NCBI GenBank assembly: GCA_964401455.1
Contig: CAYNYI010000003.1
Location: 1-60,203 of the forward strand
Direction of reading: 5' to 3'
Origin: CAYNYI01 sp964401455
GTDB taxonomy: Bacteria; Fibrobacterota; OXYB2-FULL-49-7; CAYNYI01
DNA: 60,203 nt
The notes below the pieces were generated by a model that did no database searches, had not been told where the DNA came from, and saw only the letters and a list, made by a program, of their open reading frames with translations. The position numbers and the translations under genes were made by a program. Shown here piece after piece: positions 43,572 through 52,544 of the stretch. Position 1 is the first letter of the stretch. Each line of letters begins with the position of its first letter.

Positions 43572-44375
43572 TTATATTTCTGACAGTTCTATTGAGCGTA
43601 TCCTTGCCGCCTCAACGCAACTTTTCATTAACGACCTAAGACCGGAATTAACGAGAACCTCAAGCCCTTTTTCTGTGGTTCCTCCCGGGGATGTTACTTT
43701 TTTTCTGAGTTCCTCGGGAGATTCTTCAGTATTTTTTAATAAACTTACGGAGCCGAAAACAGTTTCCACTACCATTTCCACGGCCTGTTCAGCGGGTATA
43801 CCCGCATCGGCGGCGGCCCCCGCCCATGCTTCTATAAATGCATACAGATATGCCGGTCCGCTCCCGCTGACAGCCGTAACGGCGTCCATCAGAGATTCAT
43901 CATCATACAGATATACCTTTCCGGAGCACTTCATTATCTTCTCGGCATAATACAAAGCTTCTCCGCTTCCGCAAATTCCTGAAACGCCCCTTCCGATCAA
44001 CGCCGGGGTATTGGGCATAACTCTTGCCGTGCTTTCAACACCCTGAAAAAGAGAGGCAACTCGCTCAATTTTAATACCGGCCATTATTGAAATAACGGCC
44101 TTGCCGGCAAATGTCCTCTCTTTAAGTACGCCGGAAAGCATGGAAAAATCCTGTGGTTTTACACAAACAACAATTACAGAAGACCTGTCGCATAACTCCT
44201 CAGCGTTCTCCACCATCTGAGCCCCTGTAATTTTTCCAACAAGTTCCGCGGTTTCTCCGCTCTTTTCGGCAAAGAGTATATTCTCTTTTTTAAACCCGCC
44301 CTTTTTAATCATACCTCTCATAAGGGCATTGCCCATATTCCCGGCACCGATAAAACCAATTTTAAGATTTTCCAT
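43572..44375 (-). CDS. proC: pyrroline-5-carboxylate reductase
   Basis: The start is set at 44375 (MENLKIGFIGAGNMGNALMR), after GGGA; the longer frame from 44459 adds 28 residues that are not family-like. The 267-aa enzyme makes proline using NAD(P)H. GAGNMG (10-15) is the nucleotide-binding loop. The central blocks SIMAGIKIERVASLFQ and RVMPNTPALIGRGVSGI are conserved, and the catalytic region has GSGPAYLYAFIEAWAGAAAD and KKVTSPGGTTEKGLEVL. It ends 17 bases before the TlpA-like gene. Confidence 0.93.
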   Translation of the reverse strand: MENLKIGFIGAGNMGNALMRGMIKKGGFKKENILFAEKSGETAELVGKITGAQMVENAEELCDRSSVIVVCVKPQDFSMLSGVLKERTFAGKAVISIMAGIKIERVASLFQGVESTARVMPNTPALIGRGVSGICGSGEALYYAEKIMKCSGKVYLYDDESLMDAVTAVSGSGPAYLYAFIEAWAGAAADAGIPAEQAVEMVVETVFGSVSLLKNTEESPEELRKKVTSPGGTTEKGLEVLVNSGLRSLMKSCVEAARIRSIELSEI

Positions 44376-44463
44376 ATTTTTCCCGTATTTAAATTTTCTT
44401 AAAATAAAAGATAAATCTTTTCGTATTGTCTCAAAAACAAATCTTTTAAAACAGGACAAAAAA

Positions 44464-44491
44464 AAAGCCTTCCCGTTTTCGGAAAGGCTTT
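44464..44491 (-). terminator. intrinsic terminator of rho
   Basis: On the minus strand AAAGCCTTTCCG (from 44491) and CGGGAAGGCTTT (to 44464) pair over 12 positions, one a G-U wobble, with an AAAA loop, and the sequence runs into further T residues to about 44458. It starts 18 bases after the rho stop codon. Confidence 0.8.
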
Positions 44492-44509
44492 CCGGGAATT
44501 ATGACCCGA

Positions 44510-45985
44510 TCAGCTTTTCATACTTAGAAGAAACTGGTCGTTATCCTTTGAGTCTTTAAGCTTGCCGCTCAAAAACTCCATTACCTCTACGGCATTCATA
44601 TCGTTAAGGTACTTCCTTAAAACCCACATCATATTAAGATGCTCGGCCTTCAAAAGAAGTTCTTCTTTTCTGGTGCCTGAACGCTGAATATCTATTGCGG
44701 GGTAGACTCTTTTATCACTTATTTTACGGTCCAGCACAAGCTCCATATTTCCTGTTCCCTTGAACTCTTCAAAAATAACTTCATCCATTTTGGAACCCGT
44801 CTCAATAAGAGCGGTAGCGATTATGGTAAGACTGCCGCCATTCTCAATATTCCTCGCAGCTCCGAAAAATCTTTTTGGTCGCTGCAGCGCTGTTGAGTCA
44901 ACGCCGCCGGAAAGTATCCTGCCGGAATGAGGGACAACATTATTATAGGCTCTGGCCAGTCTGGTAATGCTGTCCAGCAGTATTACCACATTATGTTGAT
45001 GTTCAACCAGTCTTTTGGCTCTTTCAATAACCATCTCGGAAACCTGGACATGTCTTTCATAAGGTTCGTCAAATGTAGAAGAAACAATTTCTCCATCGAC
45101 CGACCTTTCCATATCGGTAACTTCCTCCGGCCTTTCGTCTATTAAAAGAACTATGAGTTTAACATCTTTATGGTTCGCGGTGATGGCATTGGCGATATTC
45201 TTGAGTAGAACAGTTTTACCTGTTCTCGGAGGAGCGACTATAAGCCCCCGCTGCCCCTTGCCTATCGGACAGAGCATATCCATAACCCTTGTGGAAATCT
45301 CGTCTTTTTTAAATTCAAGATTAAGCTTTTCATCAGGATGTAGCGGAACAAGGTTTTCAAAGCTGATTTTCTTTTTACATTCCTCGGGCTCGGCCTCATT
45401 TATATGTTCTACCTTGAGAAGGGCGAAATAACGTTCCGAATCCTTCGGGGGGCGTACCTGTCCTTCAATAAAATCACCGGTTTTCAGATCAAATCTTTTT
45501 ATTTGAGAAGGTGAGACATAGATATCATCGGAACCAGGAAGGTAGTTATGCTTTGGAGACCGCAGAAAGCCAAAACCGTCGGGCATAATTTCTATCACAC
45601 CGTTATCATTTATTATGCCGTTTTCTTTGGCGTGGGCTTCCACTATTTTAAAAATGATACCCTGGCGTCCGAGATTTCTGTATTCGGTAATCTTAACGCT
45701 TTCGGCGAACTCGGAGAGCTCTTCTATTGTCATGGCCTTGAGTTTGGCCACATCAAGACCTCGACCGTCCCCGAAAACGCCTTTTCCGTTTGGAACATAA
45801 TTACTGTTTGAATAAGTACGTTCATGACCGGAATTTGATCCGGAAGAGGTTGAACGCCTGTGCACGGTCCTGTGATCGTTACGACCGCTGTTTCTGTTAC
45901 TACCCCGGCTGTTATCGTGACCGTTGTCTGGCCGGTTGTTTCTGGAGGATGTTTTTGTTCTGGGAGAGTCTGTGTCTTTTGGCAT
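44510..45985 (-). CDS. rho: transcription termination factor Rho
   Basis: The 491-aa hexameric helicase ends untranslated and stable-structure-free RNA. Residues from about 85 on are typical: GFGFLRSPKHNYLPGSDDIY (primary RNA site), Walker A VAPPRTGKT, LLIDERPEEVTDMERSV, LLDSITRLARAYNNVV, SGGVDSTALQRPKRFFGAARN and GTGNMELVLDRKISDKR. The first 65 residues are a low-complexity extension rich in Ser, Asn, Arg, His and Gly. No ribosome-binding site is obvious. A candidate promoter lies 172 bases upstream, leaving a long leader, which might serve autoregulation, as in other rho genes. Confidence 0.97.
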   Translation of the reverse strand: MPKDTDSPRTKTSSRNNRPDNGHDNSRGSNRNSGRNDHRTVHRRSTSSGSNSGHERTYSNSNYVPNGKGVFGDGRGLDVAKLKAMTIEELSEFAESVKITEYRNLGRQGIIFKIVEAHAKENGIINDNGVIEIMPDGFGFLRSPKHNYLPGSDDIYVSPSQIKRFDLKTGDFIEGQVRPPKDSERYFALLKVEHINEAEPEECKKKISFENLVPLHPDEKLNLEFKKDEISTRVMDMLCPIGKGQRGLIVAPPRTGKTVLLKNIANAITANHKDVKLIVLLIDERPEEVTDMERSVDGEIVSSTFDEPYERHVQVSEMVIERAKRLVEHQHNVVILLDSITRLARAYNNVVPHSGRILSGGVDSTALQRPKRFFGAARNIENGGSLTIIATALIETGSKMDEVIFEEFKGTGNMELVLDRKISDKRVYPAIDIQRSGTRKEELLLKAEHLNMMWVLRKYLNDMNAVEVMEFLSGKLKDSKDNDQFLLSMKS

Positions 45986-46156
45986 AATAAAAAAATGTTT
46001 GAATTAAAGAATATTTGTTGATGACAGAATAATCAAATTTCCGGGATAAGAAATATTTTTCAAAATTATAACGCGATATACCTCTGCAGGATAATTTAAA
46101 GGCTCAAGAGTTTTGGAATTTATTTCTGAGAAATATTTAATTGAACTGTGTACCTA

Positions 46157-46185
46157 AATATGACATAATTATTAATGATTGTCAA
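46157..46185 (-). promoter_or_regulatory. candidate promoter of rho
   Basis: On the minus strand TTGACA (46180-46185) is followed after 17 bases by CATATT (46157-46162), four of six matches to the -10 consensus. The resulting leader would be about 165 bases. Confidence 0.35.
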
Positions 46186-46205
46186 GATATTTTTATTCCC
46201 GGCTG

Positions 46206-47468
46206 TCAGTTAAAAATAACATCCATTGTATCGTTCCAAAGGGTGTCTGCACCGTCTTCCTGACCGATGAGGACTTTTATAGTATCAGGGGCGTCGGGAA
46301 TACTTGAAAAAGCAGAGTAGTTTTTGAAACAGCTGACCGGATAATCCTCATATTCATCAAGCGCTCTTATAACAGCCTTATCTCCGTTTACATCGAAATA
46401 GTGCCGGTAATACAGAAGAAAAGATGAACCGCTGCCTGTGAGGACGGTTTCTTCATTGATGAAATACGGAAGGGACTCATAAGCGAGTCTTTTTTGGTCG
46501 GAAGTGTCTGTACGAACCAGACGGAAGCCGGTCCACGGATTCCCGTCTTCAGAAGACATACTGTCAATATGATCCGTCAGGCAATAAATTTCAGAGGCAG
46601 CATATGAGCCTCCCCTTACAATTCTGTATTCACCCGTCCCCGGCTCCGTAAAATTCCAGTAAGGCAGAGCAGTATCCTTTTTAACGAAGCTTTCGGAAAC
46701 TCCTGTAAAAATAATCGCGCTGTCTCTTTCCTGAAAAACATCCGTACAGAATTCAGCTACATTTCCGGAAAGATGATAAATTCCGTATACATTGGGCTTA
46801 TAGGAATCCGTTTTCTGAGGAGCACCTCCGGGTTCTCCGAAAACCACGGACTCCCGATCCAGGCTGCCGTCCGAAGTACCGTACTGATAAGCGTTCGGGC
46901 CTCCTCTTGCCGCCCATTCCCATTCATTTGAAGCCGGTAGACGAAAACCCGGCTTGGTTATGTCGCATGTCCAGTCGGTTGTATCATAGCATACTGCGCC
47001 CGGCCCCATTTCCTCAGTTGTGAGCCACACCGCGAAGCGCACAGCTTCTTTCCATGATATATTGCGTACGGGCAGCTCCGAAGAATCCGAAGGAGAAAAA
47101 CCGGAATATCTTTCGGTGCATCCGGTAGTATCGCCTGACAGGGTAGTATCACAGGAAACAGTATCAAGAGGCTCGCCGTACGCGTTTGTATCAGCGCCCG
47201 AACTCCGTCCGGTATGCCACAGATATCTTGAATAATCTAAATTTGAAACTTCGGCGGTGTCCATGTAGAAAGAGGATACTTTTATTCTCCGACCTGTTTC
47301 ATCTTTATAGCTTCCCCCCCCAATATAAGCAAACCCCCCGGAGTATAGTTTTTCGTAAACGCTGTCCCGGGAATCAGCCGTCGGAGAATTTGAAGACTCA
47401 GAGCAGCCTTGTCCGATTAAGAATGCCACCGGCAAACTTAGAAAAATATGTATGAGCTTATTTATCAT
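46206..47468 (-). CDS. FGE/SUMF1-domain exported protein
   Basis: The 420-aa protein starts at 47468 (MINKLIHIFLSLPVAFLIG) and overlaps the tpiA stop by 11 bases. A signal sequence ends at QGCSESSNS, possibly a lipoprotein site. The body is a formylglycine-generating-enzyme-like fold: FYMDTAEVSNLDYSRYL, VRNISWKEAVRFAVWL, PGFRLPASNEWEWAARGG, YGIYHLSGNVAEFC and VRGGSYAASEIYCLTDHI. The reactive cysteine pair of true FGE is not complete (SYAAS replaces the form with a Cys), so it is probably a structural, not sulfatase-maturing, member. A C-terminal region of 100 residues is unassigned. Confidence 0.8.
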   Translation of the reverse strand: MINKLIHIFLSLPVAFLIGQGCSESSNSPTADSRDSVYEKLYSGGFAYIGGGSYKDETGRRIKVSSFYMDTAEVSNLDYSRYLWHTGRSSGADTNAYGEPLDTVSCDTTLSGDTTGCTERYSGFSPSDSSELPVRNISWKEAVRFAVWLTTEEMGPGAVCYDTTDWTCDITKPGFRLPASNEWEWAARGGPNAYQYGTSDGSLDRESVVFGEPGGAPQKTDSYKPNVYGIYHLSGNVAEFCTDVFQERDSAIIFTGVSESFVKKDTALPYWNFTEPGTGEYRIVRGGSYAASEIYCLTDHIDSMSSEDGNPWTGFRLVRTDTSDQKRLAYESLPYFINEETVLTGSGSSFLLYYRHYFDVNGDKAVIRALDEYEDYPVSCFKNYSAFSSIPDAPDTIKVLIGQEDGADTLWNDTMDVIFN

Positions 47469-48216
47469 ACTCAAATATCTGCCTGAAATCCTCGGCCTTG
47501 AGAGCGGCTCCACCTATCAGCCCGCCGTCTATATCAGGTTTGGAGAGAAGCTCTGCCGCGTTAGCGCCTTTCATGCTTCCACCGTACTGTATACGTATGC
47601 TGTCCGCGGTTTCTTCATCATAAAGTTCTTTTAGAAGAGTATTTCTAATGAATGAATGTACCTCCTGAGCCTGCTCCGGAGTTGCGGTAAGCCCAGTTCC
47701 TATGGCCCAGACCGGCTCATAAGCGACTACTGTCTTGAGGGCTTCTTCTTTTGAAAGACCTTCGTAGGCGCCTTTTACATGAGAAGCCACAACCTGTTCT
47801 GTTTTATCGGATTCCCGTTCTTCTTTAAGCTCACCGACGCAGATAATAGGTAAAAGCCCTCCGGCAAGGGCGGCTTTAACCTTTTTATTGACAGTTTCAT
47901 TGGTCTCCCCGAAATACTGGCGCTGTTCCGAGTGACCGATAATTACATATTTAACACCTGCCGATTTAAGCATATCAACAGAAATCTTACCCGTAAAAGC
48001 GCCCTTTTCCTCCCAGAACACATCCTGGGCCCCGAGATCTACATTCGAATCTTTTATTACTTCCTGAACCGGTGCCAGACACACATAATTTGGGCATACT
48101 GCAATGTCTATTCCGTCATTACCCGCCGCGGCTTCGGCAACCCCCTTGGCCAGCTCTACCGCTTCAGGCACATTCTTGTTCATTTTCCAGTTTCCGGCTA
48201 TAATCTTTCTTCTCAT
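47458..48216 (-). CDS. tpiA: triosephosphate isomerase
   Basis: The 252-aa enzyme interconverts dihydroxyacetone phosphate and glyceraldehyde-3-phosphate. Catalytic blocks are complete: AGNWKMN (K11), VIIGHSEQRQYFGE (His) and VAYEPVWAIGTG (Glu), with IQYGGSMKGANAAEL near the end. AAAGGA precedes the ATG. It follows pgk by 45 bases and shares its transcript. The following FGE-like gene overlaps its end. Confidence 0.97.
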   Translation of the reverse strand: MRRKIIAGNWKMNKNVPEAVELAKGVAEAAAGNDGIDIAVCPNYVCLAPVQEVIKDSNVDLGAQDVFWEEKGAFTGKISVDMLKSAGVKYVIIGHSEQRQYFGETNETVNKKVKAALAGGLLPIICVGELKEERESDKTEQVVASHVKGAYEGLSKEEALKTVVAYEPVWAIGTGLTATPEQAQEVHSFIRNTLLKELYDEETADSIRIQYGGSMKGANAAELLSKPDIDGGLIGGAALKAEDFRQIFEYDK

Positions 48217-48261
48217 TTTTATTTCCTTTCAAACATATATTTCTATTATTGTAGTTGATGT

Positions 48262-49458
48262 TTATTTGTCAGTCAGGGCCGCGACTCCCGGAAGCTCCTT
48301 ACCCTCAAGAAATTCAAGAGAGGCGCCGCCTCCGGTGGACACATGCGAGACTTTTTCGGCAACTCCTGCCTTTTTTACCGCAGAGGCTGAATCACCGCCG
48401 CCTATTACCGTCACCGCTCCTTTTGAAGTCGCTTCCGCGAGAACTTCAGCGATAGCGTAGGTTCCTTTGGAAGACGCCTCTATTTCAAAAACACCCATAG
48501 GTCCGTTCCACACTATGGTCTTGGCATTTTCCAGAACAGACTTGAATTTCGCCACTGATTTTTCTCCGATATCAACACCCATCATGCCTTTAGGTATGGC
48601 TCCCGCGTCAACTGTGCGGGCTTCGCCCATTGTCCTGTTATCAAAATCGAGTTTATCGGTAATTATGTTGTCCTCAGGCAAAAGAATCTTGTCTCCGGCT
48701 TTTTCGAGCAGATCTTTCGCGAGACTGACTTTATCTTCCTCCAGAAGACTGTCTCCTATTTCAAGTCCTTTAGCTTTATAGAAGGTATAGGCCATTCCTC
48801 CGCCTATGATGAGCTTGTCAACTTTAGGAAGCAGGTTAGATATGACATCAATTTTTCCGGAGATTTTTGCTCCGCCCAGAACAGCCACAAAAGGCTTCTC
48901 GGGGTTTTCTACAACATTTCCGAGATATTCGATTTCTTTTTTGAGAAGAAAACCCGAAGCACACTTGTCAAAATGTTTTGTAACGCCTTCTGTTGAAGCA
49001 TGGGCGCGGTGGGCGGTTCCAAAAGCGTCATTAACATATACCTCTCCCAGGGCCGCAAGCTTTGACGCGAACTCTGGATCATTTTTGGTTTCCTCATTAT
49101 AATAACGCAGGTTCTCAAGCAAAAGGACGTCACCGTCTGTAAGAGCGGCGGCAGCTTCCTCCGCAGGGGCTCCGATACAGTCCTCGGCAAAAGCCACTTC
49201 CTTGCCGAGTAGGCCAGAAAGAACTTCGGCACATGGCCTCAGAGACATCTCGGGTTTTCTTTCTCCTTTAGGCCTTCCGAGGTGAGACATAAGAATGAGT
49301 TTTCCCCCGTTTTCGGAGATATATTTAATTGTAGGCAATGCGGCCTGTATCCTCTTATCGTTCGCAACTTTTCCGTTTTCGAGGGGGACATTAAAGTCAA
49401 CCCTCATAAGGACCTTTTTACCTTTCAAGTCCAGGTCTTCGACTGTAATCTTGGCCAT
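48262..49458 (-). CDS. pgk: phosphoglycerate kinase
   Basis: The 398-aa enzyme forms ATP from 1,3-bisphosphoglycerate. Visible blocks are VLMRVDFNVPLENG, LMSHLGRPKGERKPEMSL, GDVLLLENLRYYNEE, VNDAFGTAHRAHAST, GGGMAYTFYKAKGLEIG, VWNGPMGVFE and the C-terminal GGGDSASAVKKAG. A strong AAGGAG ribosome-binding site precedes the ATG. It is separated from gapA by a terminator, a small Cys-rich gene and a 483-base gap, so pgk-tpiA may have its own promoter. Confidence 0.97.
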   Translation of the reverse strand: MAKITVEDLDLKGKKVLMRVDFNVPLENGKVANDKRIQAALPTIKYISENGGKLILMSHLGRPKGERKPEMSLRPCAEVLSGLLGKEVAFAEDCIGAPAEEAAAALTDGDVLLLENLRYYNEETKNDPEFASKLAALGEVYVNDAFGTAHRAHASTEGVTKHFDKCASGFLLKKEIEYLGNVVENPEKPFVAVLGGAKISGKIDVISNLLPKVDKLIIGGGMAYTFYKAKGLEIGDSLLEEDKVSLAKDLLEKAGDKILLPEDNIITDKLDFDNRTMGEARTVDAGAIPKGMMGVDIGEKSVAKFKSVLENAKTIVWNGPMGVFEIEASSKGTYAIAEVLAEATSKGAVTVIGGGDSASAVKKAGVAEKVSHVSTGGGASLEFLEGKELPGVAALTDK

Positions 49459-49941
49459 AATTTCTCCTTTTTTTATTTCTTCAGGATTTTGTATTCTTAT
49501 TTCAGCCCGACTAATATAAAATCTTTGCTCCGATCAATACAAGATTAAAAGAAATATTAGACTTACTGTAATTTCACCAAATTTTCCCTCTTTCTAACTG
49601 ATATTTTATTATTAATATTTGATATTTTATACCTATAAACGCATTATATATGTTGACAAAACAGATCTGCAGCCAAGGCGTATCAGCCTTTTATCGAAGT
49701 TTTCTATGATTAAAGCGGACCCTCTTACGGATGCGGCTGTATCGTCGGAGAGAGATTAATTTTAAAAGGCTGCCTTAAGGGAAGCCCCGGCATCATCCTG
49801 TGTGATTCCGTAAAAAGACCAAAGACATACCCAGGCAATCCTGACATACAGAATGGCATGCACAAATAAATCATTCAGAACAATTAAAAGACACAGGGAC
49901 GCAATTCCTCGCGTCCCCGAACTTTTTTTATTATTTAATCA
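49459..49941. other. 483-base intergenic region
   Basis: Only the pgk leader (from 49459) and a terminator-like hairpin near 49896-49917 could be supported. The AT-rich part beside pgk should hold its promoter, although no clear pair of boxes was found. A TATAAT-like string occurs near 49640 on the minus strand without a matching -35. No gene or RNA was recognised. Confidence 0.4.
49896..49917 (-). terminator. hairpin after the Cys-rich gene
   Basis: GGGACGC (49896-49902) and GCGTCCC (49911-49917) form a 7-bp stem with an 8-base loop, 24 bases after the Cys-rich gene stop. On the minus strand it is followed by TGTGTCTTTT, a weak U-tract. On the plus strand a T-run follows, so it could also stop opposite transcription. 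Confidence 0.5.
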
Positions 49942-50256
49942 TTACTTTTTAGAGCACCCGCCCTTTTTCATGTTATTTTTACCATGAGAGGATTTTTTAC
50001 CTGACACGGCGTCAACACCGATTTTCCGGCAGCAACCATTTTTAATTTCTTTACCTCTATAGGCACAGTCTTTATTCTTAACACATGCCGCTGAATCTAT
50101 CTTACAGTTATCACACTTGCCGTCATTATCTTTATCAACGAAATTGCACCCGGCTTTAACTGTTTTCTTGACTGCCTCTCCTTCTGCTCCGGATCTTTCA
50201 TCCGCTGCAAAAACGAACACAGAAAAAAGCATGGTAAAGATAAGAAAATATTTCAT
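49942..50256 (-). CDS. small exported Cys-rich protein
   Basis: The 104-aa protein has a signal peptide (MKYFLIFTMLFSVFVFAAD). The mature part holds nine cysteines spread over about 60 residues (AGCNFVD, KCDNCKIDSAACVKNKDCAY, KNGCCRKIG, GGCSKK) and an acidic, Ca-binding-like DKDNDGKCD segment similar to thrombospondin type 3 or EF-hand loops. The tail is very Lys-rich (KKSSHGKNNMKKGG). A metal-binding or disulfide-rich envelope role is plausible. It lies between gapA and pgk and has its own terminator-like hairpin. Confidence 0.7.
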   Translation of the reverse strand: MKYFLIFTMLFSVFVFAADERSGAEGEAVKKTVKAGCNFVDKDNDGKCDNCKIDSAACVKNKDCAYRGKEIKNGCCRKIGVDAVSGKKSSHGKNNMKKGGCSKK

Positions 50257-50375
50257 TTGCCCTCCGGCGTCTTAGTTAAAATTTTCACCTACACAAACAA
50301 TATGATTTTTACGCCTCAAAAGTCAAGCTTGATGGAAGGGAGGTCGATTCACAGTCAAAAAACAACCGGCAGTAT

Positions 50376-50412
50376 CCATAAAAAAAGCGCCCGACGGGCG
50401 CTTTTTTTATGG
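50376..50412. terminator. strong intrinsic terminator after gapA
   Basis: A perfect palindrome of 17 bp with a three-base loop: its G/C core GCGCCC-GAC-GGGCGC (50387-50401) is flanked by seven A and seven T. It is 28 bases from the gapA stop and can stop transcription in both directions, so gapA is insulated from the Cys-rich gene. Confidence 0.9.
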
Positions 50413-50439
50413 ATAAAACACGTTAAAATGTTTTTTTAA

Positions 50440-51438
50440 CTATGCCATCTTCTTAATGAGGTCGATACATCTGTTTGAATAACCCCACTCATTATCGTAC
50501 CATGAAACGAGTTTAACGAGATTGCCAAGAACCATTGTGCTACCTGCATCAACAATAGATGAAGCAGGATCGTGAATAACGTCGGCCGAAACGATGGGAT
50601 CCGCCTCGTATTTGAGAATACCCTTCATCGGACCTTCAGCAGCCTCTTTGAGAGCGGCATTAATCTCTTCAACAGAAGCTTCTTTACTTATTGTGGCTAC
50701 AAGATCAACAATAGATCCTACAGGTGTCGGGACCCTCATTGCGAATCCGTCGAGTTTTCCATTAAGTTCGGGAAGGACCTTACCTACCGCTATGGCAGCA
50801 CCTGTAGTAGTAGGTATAATGTTCATGGCGCCGGCACGTGCCCTGCGGAGGTCGGAATGAGCCTGGTCAACCATGCTCTGGTCATTAGTGTACCCGTGAA
50901 CGGTTGTCATGAGTCCCTTTTCGATTCCGAACTTGTCATTAATAACCTTTGCTACCGGTGCAAGACAGTTTGTAGTACAGCTTGCGTTGGAAACGAGAGT
51001 ATCGTCGGCCCCGAGAGTTTCATCATTCACGCCCATGACAATGAGCTTAATCTCCCCTGTTTTATCTTTAGGCGGAACAGAAAGAAGTACTTTCTTTGCA
51101 CCTGCGGCTATATGCTTTTTAATAGCTTCCGCTGTGCGGAAAACACCTGTTGACTCAAGTACTATATCGGCACCGAGGTCTTTCCACGGAAGTTCGGCGG
51201 GATCTTTGATTTTTGAGACAGGAATTTCTTTTCCGTTAAAAGTAACGCTGTTTTCTGAAGAGGAAACTTCTCCGTCAAACTTTCCCTGTGTAGAATCATA
51301 TTTCATGAGATGAGCCATAGTCGCGGGATCCATAAGGTCGTTGATTCCAACGATTTCGATATCCTTATCAGCCATTGCGGCACGCGCCACGAGTTTTCCG
51401 ATTCTTCCGAATCCGTTAATACCAAGTTTGATCGCCAT
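50440..51438 (-). CDS. gapA: glyceraldehyde-3-phosphate dehydrogenase
   Basis: The 332-aa enzyme oxidises glyceraldehyde-3-phosphate with NAD+. The nucleotide fold opens GINGFGRIGKLVAR, and D34 in INDL favours NAD over NADP. The catalytic pair is C154 in SNASCTTNC and H181 in TTVHGYTNDQ. WYDNEWGYSNR is near the C-terminus. AAAGGAG precedes the ATG. It follows fba by 48 bases and ends at a strong terminator, so PFK-aldolase-GAPDH look like one transcript. Confidence 0.97.
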   Translation of the reverse strand: MAIKLGINGFGRIGKLVARAAMADKDIEIVGINDLMDPATMAHLMKYDSTQGKFDGEVSSSENSVTFNGKEIPVSKIKDPAELPWKDLGADIVLESTGVFRTAEAIKKHIAAGAKKVLLSVPPKDKTGEIKLIVMGVNDETLGADDTLVSNASCTTNCLAPVAKVINDKFGIEKGLMTTVHGYTNDQSMVDQAHSDLRRARAGAMNIIPTTTGAAIAVGKVLPELNGKLDGFAMRVPTPVGSIVDLVATISKEASVEEINAALKEAAEGPMKGILKYEADPIVSADVIHDPASSIVDAGSTMVLGNLVKLVSWYDNEWGYSNRCIDLIKKMA

Positions 51439-51486
51439 AAAATTACTCCTTTTAATAAGTGATGTTTTAAATGTTTTTCAAAAAAA

Positions 51487-52497
51487 CTATCCGAAGATCT
51501 CCTTGCCTTTTCCGGCAGAGCCGAGAACATTCTTGTTCTTTTCGATTATCATTTCCTTAAGCTCCTCACGGGCAGGTCCGAGATATTTTCTCGGATCAAA
51601 TTCTTCCGGCTTTTCATTGAATACTTTACGGATCATGCCTGTCATGGCAAGTCTGCCGTCAGAGTCAATATTAATTTTACAAACAGCGGATTTTGCTGCT
51701 TTTCTGAGCTGTTCCTCTGGGATTCCGACCGCGTCCTTGAGCTGGCCGCCGTTACTGTTTATCATATCAACATACTTGGGAACAACCGATGATGAGCCGT
51801 GAAGCACAATCGGAAAACCGTTGATTTTTTTCTCAATTTCCTCAAGGATATCGAAACGCAGAGGCGGGGGAACGAAAACGCCGTCTTCATTCTTTGTGCA
51901 CTGCTCCGGTTTAAATTTGTTGGCCCCGTGCGAAGTACCTATTGAAATAGCAAGCGAGTCCACGCCCGTTTTTTTGACAAATTCCTCAACCTCCTCAGGC
52001 TGTGTATAAACCGACTTGGCGGCAACGACGTCATCCTCTATTCCCGCGAGAACACCAAGCTCACCTTCAACGGTTACATCTCTCTCATGAGCGTATTCAA
52101 CAACCTTTTTTGTAAGGGCTATATTATCCTCAAATGAATGATGGGAACCGTCTATCATAACCGACGAGAAACCTGATTCTATGCAGGACTGACAAAGTTC
52201 AAAAGTATCACCGTGGTCAAGATGAAGTGCAAACTTAAGATGGGGATTCAGTTCTTTCATTAGCTCAACCGCTCCCTGCGCCATATATCTGAGCAATGTC
52301 TGGTTAGCATATTTACGCGCGCCCGAAGAAACCTGAAGAATAAAAGGTGAATCGGATTCCGCGCATCCCATAACTATCGACTGGAGCTGCTCCATATTAT
52401 TGAAGTTGTAAGCAGGAACAGCATATCCGCCCTCAAACGCTTTCTTGAACATACCCCTGGTGTTGACAAGACCGATTTCTTTGTAACTTACTGCCAT
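51487..52497 (-). CDS. fba: class II fructose-bisphosphate aldolase
   Basis: The 336-aa zinc enzyme splits fructose-1,6-bisphosphate. The zinc-binding HLDHGD (H95, D94) is present, with SHHSFEDNIALTKKVVEYAH, VEGELGVLAGIEDDV, SIGTSHGANKFKP and VLHGSSSV, marking the class II family (type B-like length). AAGGAA precedes the ATG. It lies between PFK and gapA. Confidence 0.97.
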   Translation of the reverse strand: MAVSYKEIGLVNTRGMFKKAFEGGYAVPAYNFNNMEQLQSIVMGCAESDSPFILQVSSGARKYANQTLLRYMAQGAVELMKELNPHLKFALHLDHGDTFELCQSCIESGFSSVMIDGSHHSFEDNIALTKKVVEYAHERDVTVEGELGVLAGIEDDVVAAKSVYTQPEEVEEFVKKTGVDSLAISIGTSHGANKFKPEQCTKNEDGVFVPPPLRFDILEEIEKKINGFPIVLHGSSSVVPKYVDMINSNGGQLKDAVGIPEEQLRKAAKSAVCKINIDSDGRLAMTGMIRKVFNEKPEEFDPRKYLGPAREELKEMIIEKNKNVLGSAGKGKEIFG

Positions 52498-52544
52498 AAT
52501 GTTTCCTTTTTTATAATTTATTTAAAGTTTATTGATAACCTGTA

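Noticed and set aside
44376..44459. 28-codon extension of proC
   Set aside because: ProC starts at MENLKIGFIGAG; the added residues are unlike the family and lie against the rho terminator.
48104..49102. Long open frames antisense to tpiA and pgk
   Set aside because: They follow from codon bias of the real genes on the other strand, which have full catalytic motifs and strong ribosome-binding sites.
49620..49660. TATAAT-like string as a pgk promoter
   Set aside because: No -35 box at usable spacing and the distance to the ATG is about 180 bases; the evidence is too thin to annotate.
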